From Magnolia sinica (taxonomy: Eukaryota > Streptophyta > Magnoliopsida > Magnoliales > Magnoliaceae), in the NCBI RefSeq assembly GCF_029962835.1, contig NC_080591.1, forward strand, positions 43,531,501-43,595,500: a DNA stretch of 64,000 nt, written 5' to 3'. The stretch's first letter is position 1. Every line of letters starts with the position of its first letter. The translations under genes and the position numbers were made by a program. Positions 56,121 to 64,000 of the stretch are shown in pieces. The notes below the pieces were generated by a model. It was not told the DNA's origin and did not search any database. It saw nothing but the letters and a program-made list of their open reading frames with translations.

Positions 56121-58220
56121 TTATATGTTAGTTAAGTATATATTCTTGCCATTATCCATAGGCTCTTCATCCCACACCTTATCCTCGTCCAGGAACCTTT
56201 GACACATATGCTTGTGACTTCCTTTCTCAACATTTGGCATGTACTCCATACAATATAAAATAGATTCTTCTACAATATAACGCTCTGCAATACACCCTTC
56301 AAGATGTGTTGTATTCTTTACGTATCCTTTATAAATCTTCATTAACCTGATAGAGGCATCCAATTAATAATATATTATCAATATATGATGACAATGAAGT
56401 CTAAATGAATCACATCAAGGTTAGATATTTACCGTTCAAAAGGATACGTCCACCAAAATCTAACTCGACCGCAAGTTAATGCTTCGTCAGCTAGATGTAC
56501 CATAAGGTGAACACTAATAACAAAGAATGAAGGAGGAAAAAAATTCTCCAAAACACATATTTTCACAACAACACGTTCTTTGACGACAATGATGTTATCT
56601 GCACTAATTGTTTTCGAGCACGGGACATTAAACAAGTAACAAATGTGTTGAATAACAGTTCACAACGTCTTATGCTCTGAGAAAACATGTTGTAGCAACA
56701 CAGGTAGTAATTGACACATAATGATGTGATAATCATGGGACTTTAGTCCCTTTATCTCGAGAATTTGTAAGTTCATATGATGTTTAAATCTGGAACTATA
56801 CCCTATTGGAACCGTCAAGTCATTCAATGTTTGGCAGAATAATTCTTTCTCCTTTTGACTTAAAGTAAATGGTGCCTTCGGTTTAATAGTTTTGCCATCT
56901 GCTTCTTTCAGCCATAAGTCTTTCATTATGTTCATTTTTTTCAAATCTTCGCATGCACTTATATCATCCTTAGTTTTATCTTTGACTTCTAGAATCGTCA
57001 ACAGAAGATGGTCACTAACATTCTTTACAACATGCATTACGTCCAAGTTATGCCGAACTGGTAACTCCTAGAAAAACAAAATTATGATGGAATGTTAAGT
57101 TTTTATTTACTGACATATATGTAAATGAAAGTAACAAGTTAAGAAAATCACCTTCCAATATGGTAAGTCAAATAGGATCCATCTTTTGTACCAAACAGTT
57201 ATATTCCTAGTTGAATCATCACCGTAACTTTTTCATTTCTTCCCCTTCGATTTACCAATATCCATCTGAATACCGATTACCTTCACTTCAACCTTTGAAC
57301 CACTTAATCGATGAGGTCTTCCTTCTTCTACTTTATTATTGAATGCCACTTTTTGGGTCCTAAAAACATGATTAATAGGAAGAAATCTTCATGGCCCTGA
57401 TAGGATTACTTCTTGCCACTCTTAAGTCGTTCAACGATGGTTCCCTCGGCACAAACAGGACAAGGATATTGTGCATGTGTAACACATCCTGATAAACTCC
57501 CATATGTAGGAAAATCATGAATTCCCCACATTAAAATGGCTTTCAAATTAAAAATTATCTTTAAATGAGAATCATATGTTGACACTCCATTAAGCCACAA
57601 ATTCTTCAACTCGTCAATCAACGATTGTAGGTAAACATCAATGTCCTTACTCGGTCCTTTTGGACCTGGTATCAATACCGTTAACATTGAAAATTCTCTT
57701 TTCATACACATTAAAGGGGGTAGATTATATGGCACTATAATGACAGGCCAAGAACTGTAGACACTACTAAGATGTCCAAATGGGTTAAATCCATCAGTCG
57801 CAAGCCCTAAACGTACATTACAGAATTCTTCAGCAAAACTTCGCCACTTGTTATTTATTACCATCCAACTTGATGAATCAGACAGATGTCATATAACACC
57901 ACTATATTCTTTCGGTTGAGAATGCCAAGTCATTTGCTCCACTATCCATGGCACACTAGAAATAAAAAAAATTTAAAAAAAGATAACTTATTAATTTTTT
58001 AAATAAAAGGTATATAGGATAATATTAAAATTATATTTAACATTAAATGCACACTTGTATAGCCTCTGTAGCCTTGGTGCCAAAGGAAAATATCTCAAAA
58101 CCTTTGATGGAACTCTAACGCCTTTCTTCTTTGCTAAGTAATTTGACCTCCATCTCGATGTATGACATGTTGGACAATTTTTTCTATCTTTATACTCTTT
58201 TCAATAAATAATACAATCAT
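56121..58220 (-). pseudogene. CACTA transposase core (Tnp2) with DUF4218
   Basis: Minus-strand blocks: CPTCHTSRWRSNYLAKKKGV RVPSKVLRYFPLAPRLQRLY (58190-58060); SVPWIVEQMTWHSQPKEYSG, stop; RSFAEEFCNVRLGLATDGFN PFG (57845-57780); WPVIIVPYNLPPLMCMKREF, LIPGPKGPSKDIDVYLQSLI, GIHDFPTYGSLSGC; MDVMHVVKNVSDHLLLTILE and GLKSHDYHIIMCQLLP (57046-56690); then DUF4218 PPSFFVISVHLMVHLADEAL and LEGCIAERYIVEESILYCME. This is the DDE-type transposase (TNPD-like) that cuts CACTA termini. A stop at GVI-stop-H is consistent with CGA>TGA. Introns separate the blocks. Well preserved relative to the retroelements. Confidence 0.9.
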
Positions 58221-58871
58221 TGGGACATGCATGTATAGTCTCATAAGTCATTCTCAATGAGTTGATCATCTTCTTCGCTTGATATGTGCTCACTAGCAAC
58301 GTGTTTTCTACTGGTAATAACTTCTTAACCAATTGAAGAAGATCATTAAAGTTGTTATCCGACCAACCATTACGTGCCTTTAAACTATACAACTCAATAG
58401 TAACTGATAATTTTGTGAGTTCTCTAGGAAAAGAAGGGTACAAAGATTGTCTTGCATCATCAAATAAAGCCTTATATCTTTCTACATCAAGGTCTTCATG
58501 ACAATTTTCGTTTCTTTTAAGATCATCTATAAGAGTATCAGCATGTTCTCCAATATTTCTAAATGCATCATTAACAAGTTCCTCCATTCTAGGATATTCA
58601 TCATCGAATTGATCATCAAACGTCGATGATGATGGTTTCTCGTTACTTTTCGCAAGACTTTCACCGTGAAAAATCCAATGTGTGTATGATTATCAATACC
58701 ATTAATGAGCAAATGCTCATAAATCTCTCCAAGAGTGAACATCACACTCCCATTTCTACATTTTACACATGGACACGAATAATTATCAAATCCACCACCA
58801 TTGTTCTTTGTAAACTCAATAAAATGCACTAGTCCATCCAAATATTCTGGACTTAGCCTATGTTTGTCCAT
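58201..58871 (-). pseudogene. CACTA transposase N-terminus (Transpos_assoc) and linker
   Basis: ATG at 58871: MDKHRLSPEYLDGLVHFIEF, then CPCVKCRN and the EHLLINGI phrase, the transposase-associated domain that starts Tnp2 proteins. A frame change near 58680-58590 leads into 58587-58201: LYPSFPRELTKLSVTIELYS LKARNGWSDNNFNDLLQLVK KLLP, ACPNDCIIY, which flows into the core. The start is chosen because the MDxxxxSPEYxxG opening is conserved in the family. Confidence 0.88.
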
Positions 58872-59655
58872 CCATGCTTTGTTACTTAATGACGACGTTC
58901 TGCATTAAATGAGATAATTAAGTCAATTTTTATGTTAAAATGATGGTCGGACCCTACTGACTAAATGTGTTTAAAGTGAATAAACAAATTCTTCATAGTC
59001 ATAACAACGATTCCCACCTTCCAGGGACTACCGCTCAATTAAATCCTAAATTAGTTACCCATTCAAGGTTGGATAGATTGTAATACTTTCATAATCCCAT
59101 TTAAATGTCCACACATAAAATTCGGTAACATCTCCCCATGCCTCTCCAGATAAGTTGATCTTACATTACATTCCGATGTCAAATATCTAAAGTAATGTAA
59201 AGATATTTGGCATTGGATACGGAACGGAAGAAACATATCCAGAGACAAACGAGGAGATGGACCGCTGATCAGGCATGAACATTTAAATAGATTATATAAA
59301 AGCATACTATCCATCTAACCTTAAACTGTCTAAAATGGGACAATTTGAGCTATTTCTATGCCACCAAAAACACACCATATCTATGTATGGCCACATAGAA
59401 ATCCTCAAACGAGTAACTATTTATCTAACTGACAAATCACAATCACAAGTTACAATTATAAACTAACAAATCATAATAATAATTTAAGAAAAAAAATGTA
59501 ATACATATAAAGCATACTACCCAAATTTGTATTTTCCTATTATCATGACCAGTAAATCTTATCATTACTGGTCAGGAAATGGTTTTCTATGAATTTCATT
59601 ATCTACCTTGTCCATTTGTAGTACGTGTAACCTGATTATCTTTATCTATTTTTAG
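58872..59655. other. CACTA 5' flank, no gene recognised
   Basis: AT-rich sequence upstream of the transposase start. No terminal repeat or coding phrase is identified. Confidence 0.5.
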
Positions 59656-60007
59656 GACTTTGGATACCCACAACAACATCTACTGAGGTGTTGAAGTCTT
59701 ATGTATTTAATGAGCCGATAGTGGTTGATGTTGCACGTTTGCCACCCCTTGGTCCTGCTGTCATGTTGATGGTATCTGATAATTAACCATATCTAAAGCT
59801 TGTGTTTCATTGACATCTTAATTTTATTTTTGACTTGAATTTATGTTGTAATTAACTGCTGGTAATTGCATTTCTACAGCAAGGATCGAAACGAATCCAG
59901 GGACCGCTGTTACAAAATTTGTTGTAGCCAACGAGCCTGGATGCAGGAAGAGAGAAGAAATCTTTGTTGATATAATTGAGAAAATAAGTGTTACGTTCAT
60001 ATCTAGT
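59656..60007 (+). pseudogene. AP-4 complex mu subunit fragment, two exons
   Basis: Exon A 59656-59771 follows TTTTTAG: DFGYPQ, a one-base deletion, then TSTEVLKSYVFNEPIVVDVA RLPPLGPAVMLM, ending at a GTATCT donor. Exon B 59880-60007 follows TTCTACAG: QGSKRIPGT-like start, AVTKFVVANEPGCRKREEIF VDIIEKISVTFISS, donor GTGAGT. These are adjacent exons of the adaptor-protein AP-4 mu chain (vesicle coat, trans-Golgi), spanning the end of the longin-like part and the start of the mu-homology domain. The frameshift, substitutions and absence of neighbouring exons make it a captured fragment. It runs opposite to the transposase. Confidence 0.85.
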
Positions 60008-62885
60008 GTGAGTATTTAGGCAGGGTATTTTAATCAATATTATGAATACCTTTTACTTTAATGACATATAGTTTAGGATGTTGAGCTTTTAAATACTACT
60101 TTGATTGGCAAGAATGTGTTGCATATGATTTAGATGAGGATTCTGATATTGATATTGTAAATGGGATTGTCCTGGTAAAGAAACATACACATCCTTTAGG
60201 GCCTATATAGTAGAACTTGGGTTTTTATACTCTCCTTGTAAGCAGGACCAGCTACAAGAAGGCTTTTCTAGGTTCATGGTATGTGCAGGAAAGAAATTCA
60301 GCTTCATGCTTCACCATCTAGGTTGGGTTGCAGCATCATCTATCATGACCACTTATCACCTACTAAAGATGTTTTGTTTTCCATAGGTCTAAGGGAGCAG
60401 GCCCCGGCAGATACAGAATTATATGTTATTGTTATGAATTCTGCACTTCTCTAGAAACTGCACATACTTTTGCTTCCCACGATACAAGTATTTATCTTAT
60501 TTAATTTCCTTCATGTGTTTTTCTATCTGCCTTTATTATGTACCAGTTGATAAGTCAGGAGTAAGCTAAGTATCTAAGCATATCTGTTTTGGACTTAGAT
60601 GACTTGCGCACCAAAATGAGGTTGTTCAGATGTACTCGTAAATAGAGCTGCAAATATCCTATTTAATCAAGAAGATATTAACCCTCAAATTTCAATTATT
60701 GTTACTGTCTAACTAGAAATTAATCAAGAAATATTAACCCTTTAGTACTTGCTAGTTGACTGAGTCAAGCGAAGATCCTTAACTAGACAGACTGAGGCTG
60801 TAACATAATAAATCAAATAGGTAAAACACTAACAACAAGTTCCATCAAGCATAAGCAAATTGGCAACAGAAATGTAAGCAGAAATGCATTAGAGGTGTCA
60901 CACAAAACTCCAAGACAGTTTAGGTACAGCTACACTTGAAGAGAAGAAACACTAAAACATGAATTTCACCAAAACAGGATACAATTATACAAAACTTCAT
61001 TGTTATAGGTAATTCATATCATACCACTTTCATGGCTGGGTAATCTACACCATCTTTTGAAACCTGCATATGGGTGAATTAAAAGGGAAAAGTAGAAAGT
61101 TCACTTTGTTTTTTCCGTTAGCCTCTGCCCAACTTTATAATTTAAACTCCAAAAAGTGGTAGCATGGTTTTGACATAAGGGTATGCAAGTGCGCCAGTGA
61201 ACACATAGTTGTCTACTCTATCAAGTAATCCACTTGCATAGAAGGTGTCCATGTCTTCATCAACAACACAAACAATAAGAAGAAATGCATTCCACCAATT
61301 CAATGGACATCACAAACTGATGGATATTATCCTTAAAAATGCAAAGGTAAAAGGATGAAATTATATGATTTCTAATTAATGACATTCTGCTATCACTGAA
61401 GCCTGTCTTCATTCATATAAAGCAAACGTTGCATTCATATGAGAACCATTACTGATCATGCACAAACAAGAGTAATGTTGCATGCCGTGCCTATTTCCAA
61501 TGATGAAAACTCAACGAATAAGGAAATTACAGAATTCAGGACCTACGGGATATTCCAATCCTCAAAATTGAAATATCCTAACCCTAGATCAGTGGCCTAT
61601 AAATAGACAGGTAAGACAGAATATGGGAACCACCCATATTCATCTGAATTCTGAAGATATATAGGCCAACAACTGAAGCATTTGGAGCTTCTAATCTGGG
61701 AAACTTTTAGGTACCATTAATCAGCAGTTGCAGCCATCAGATCAAAGGTCTAGATTAATAAGCATGGAACTTACTCCATAAAATATCTTTCAATTTGGCT
61801 GCATTTCTAAAAGTTATGAAAGGCCAAATCAATACGGTAGATATCACAATGTTAAGAGCTTTACTTGAGTTTTTGAAATGATACCGTATAAATATTATAT
61901 GACAGTCCGTATTAGAGAAGCAATAAATGAAATTTCAATGAATTTGAAAGAAATTATATTGAAAAGAACGTTTAAAATTTTAAATAGAGCTAACTCAAAA
62001 GAAAGCCCAACACCACCAATACAAGATCTAACACCATGCTTTTTTCACTGATTACTTTGATAATGTATAGAAAAGGTCTAGTGGTCATGAGTATATTCAT
62101 TTGTAATCATCATAGATTTTCCTTATTATAGCAGTAATGGGTAAAATAAACAGGCTCTACTATTAAAATCCCAATATAAATTGAAATTGCAAAATGAATG
62201 AACTGTACATATATGTGTGTATGTATATACACTTGTATACTCCCATTGCAATGGTTTACCTGCATTTTATAGTTAGAACTGGACTTGAGAGAGTGGTATA
62301 ATGTACAGTCAAATACCTTATTTTACTTCCTAATATAGTGGTAATTGTAATCATTATTCACTCACAACACATTAATATAATTGCCAATCCAAACAAGCCC
62401 TTGATCTTTAGTTCATGATACATCTAAACTTGATCATGATTTCTATTTGTATTTTTATTTTTAAATGTAATATGATTAGAACCATGAAAGCTCAATGTTG
62501 AAACACATTCCAACTACCAACTGAGCCATAAGGAACCCACCTAACCATAATTTCTATGATTTAATTTGAATGATGTATTGTCGCGTATGCAGTTTTAAAG
62601 TAATTTCTAAGTGCATGAGTATCAACCATCACACTCTGCCAGAGTATCAAAGTTCTTCTCTGAAAACATACAGTGCATGCACGTGAGTACTCAGCATCCA
62701 TACACCCAAGACACGTTGATACATACATATATCGGAGGATCAACACAAGAAGCTTCCCATGGAAAAAATAAAAAATAAAAAACATTCATTCAATCATTTC
62801 CAGTAGTTGTATCAATCACTACTCCAACAAAAAAATGTACGGTTAAAAGAGATGACCAATAGTACTTGTCTACACGTTGATGTAC
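60008..62885. other. Unassigned sequence with possible exon scraps
   Basis: AT-rich. Minus-strand exon-like pieces with splice-like borders occur at about 61064-61025 (CAG/VSKDGVDYPAMKV/GTATGA) and about 61265-61145 (DMDTFYASGLLDRVDNYVFT GALAYPYVKTMLP). I do not recognise either. A plus-strand frame near 60390-60450 (LREQAPADTELYVIVMNSAL) is similar in status. Nothing firm can be called. Confidence 0.4.
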
Positions 62886-62894
62886 CTATCTGAA

Positions 62895-63245
62895 CCGAGA
62901 GGGAGATCGAGAGAGGGAGGGAGAGTGAGAGGGAGATCCAGAGAGAGAGAGGGTTGATATCGGAAGAGGGAGAGGGAGATCAAGGGAGAGGGAGGGAGAG
63001 TGAGAGGGAGATCGAGAGAGGGTTGAGAACGGGAGAGACGGTTGAGATCGGGAGAGGGAGATTAAGGGAGAGGGAGGGAGAGTGAGAGGGAGATCGAGAG
63101 AGTAGGTTGAGATCAGGAGAGGGAGATCGAGAGAGAGGGTTAAGATCGGGAGAGGGAGATCGTGGGAGGGAGATCGAAGGAGATCGAGAGAGGGAGATCG
63201 AGGCAGATTGAGAGAGGGAGACGTAGAGAGAGAAGGAGACGTAGA
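62895..63245. repeat. GA-rich minisatellite
   Basis: Degenerate units of about 15-30 bp are built from gagagggagatcgagagag and ggttgagatcgggagaggga. Open frames here (Ser/Leu/Pro-rich on the minus strand) are repeat translations. Confidence 0.9.
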
Positions 63246-64000
63246 TGGCGATGGTGTAAGGAAATGAAGGATTTAGGGCGTTTTGGTGTAAGGAAATGAA
63301 TAAAAACATTCGGTAGTCTGCGGTAATGTTGAGTAATGTGGCTCTCGGGCCATGTGGGGTCCACTCAGAGGTTATTAATAGAATCCATTCCATCCATCTA
63401 TTTCAAAATGAAACAATAAAGCATAAACATAATAAATAAGAACATCAAACACTCAATTAGGACACACCAAGAAAAAAATGGAAACAACAGTGTATAACAG
63501 CAACTAGTTGAGTACAATTCATTACCGTTTCAATTTAGGTACGGCTTAAGGCCGTTTCTGAACCAAACTCCTGACCATACCAGAAACACGATTTTGATGC
63601 TGTGAAAATTGGAACCGAATTTCAGATTTTAATATGATGCTACATTATAACCTATGTAAAATGGACATGATTGTGAAAGATATGGAGTATTAGGCATACT
63701 GGCTTTTAAGAGCCATAACTTCTGAAATGCATGTACAACTATTTAAAATAATAAAAGTGTATTAAGCTTACTGTGAGCAAGCTCAGTCGGCATTCCATGT
63801 TGTCCACCTTAACTTCTCGTGAATTTCCCTTTTGGTTAACACCACAATAGTTTTGCCCAAGTGCAGCACTGGGCATCATTGTTTCATCATGTGAGCAATA
63901 AACATGTATATTTGTGTGTGCCCTCATGGACCACAGTTTCCTCTATGATCCACCTTGGCAAGTATAATTGTGACATGGCTTAGTTGCACAAACAATGAGG
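63246..64000. other. No gene recognised
   Basis: Mixed AT-rich sequence. At 63535-63575 the phrase aggtacggcttaaggccgtttct loosely recalls the CACTA subterminal inverted units, but no terminus follows. Confidence 0.4.

Larger units (their letters stand above)
47460..64000 (-). mobile_element. CACTA-2/CACTA-3: nested En/Spm elements carrying gene fragments
   Basis: The left terminus at 47460 is degenerate (cattacgcctaaatcgtcac) with subterminal inverted repeats of aggaacggtttt/aaaccattcct (47480-47720). A second, better-preserved left terminus of the same family, cactacaccaaaatcgtcat, lies at 50213 with matching subterminal repeats to about 50480. One element therefore sits inside the other, or a partial duplication occurred. 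Minus-strand transposase genes (58871-54180) and gene fragments follow. No right terminus (…tgtagtg) is visible before 64000, so the right boundary is simply the window end. Strand given is that of the transposase. Confidence 0.75.

Noticed and set aside
62895..63393. 137-codon Ser/Pro/Leu-rich minus-strand ORF
   Set aside because: Mostly translation of a GA-rich minisatellite.

Overview
The window is flowering-plant nuclear DNA made almost entirely of transposable elements stacked inside one another. I see no intact host gene. The evidence for a plant is the set of element lineages (Sirevirus-type Copia, Tekay/Del chromovirus, Tat/Ogre-type Gypsy, En/Spm CACTA) and intron-bearing fragments of plant nuclear genes: sulfite reductase, chloroplast FtsY and AP-4 mu. 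I cannot name the species.

The nesting can be read from exact target-site duplications (TSDs). An old + strand Sirevirus ('Sirevirus-1') is the host layer. Its pieces lie at 1232-1646, 18016-20950, 43443-43708 and 43709-43847. Its left part stops at the terminus of CACTA-1 (ends at 1231). It is split by: (i) Sirevirus-2, minus strand, 1647-18015, TSD GGTAC; (ii) Tat-1, plus strand, 20951-43442, TSD ATATG; (iii) Tat-2, plus strand, from 43848. Sirevirus-2 carries a 5.6-kb Tekay-like solo LTR in its 3' LTR (3036-8642, TSD CTAAT). Tat-1 carries a complete Tekay chromovirus just after its primer-binding site (21902-35232, TSD ATTGG, two LTRs of 3107 bp). Tat-2 is cut at 47460 by CACTA-2, and a second left end of the same CACTA family lies at 50213 (CACTA-3). 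No right CACTA terminus is visible before the window ends.

All element genes are broken by stops, frameshifts or catalytic substitutions. Many stops look like CAG>TAG or CGA>TGA, as expected from deamination of methylated cytosine. The most interesting theme is accessory ORFs. Both Sireviruses have an ORF after pol, and the Tekay element has an ORF between its 5' LTR and gag. These ORFs share one protein architecture that looks like the 'putative plant transposon protein' domain (PF20167-like). Tat-1 instead carries an antisense plant-mobile-domain ORF between pol and its 3' LTR. In the Sireviruses the short palindromes found upstream of the LTR TATA box recur about 300 bp upstream of the accessory ORF, suggesting a private promoter.

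From 47460 to 64000 the sequence is CACTA territory. A minus-strand transposase (Tnp2, DUF4218, DUF4216) is followed by a Transposase_24-type second gene. Pieces of sulfite reductase, cpFtsY and AP-4 mu, all with introns kept, lie around them, as in gene-capturing (Pack-type) CACTA elements.
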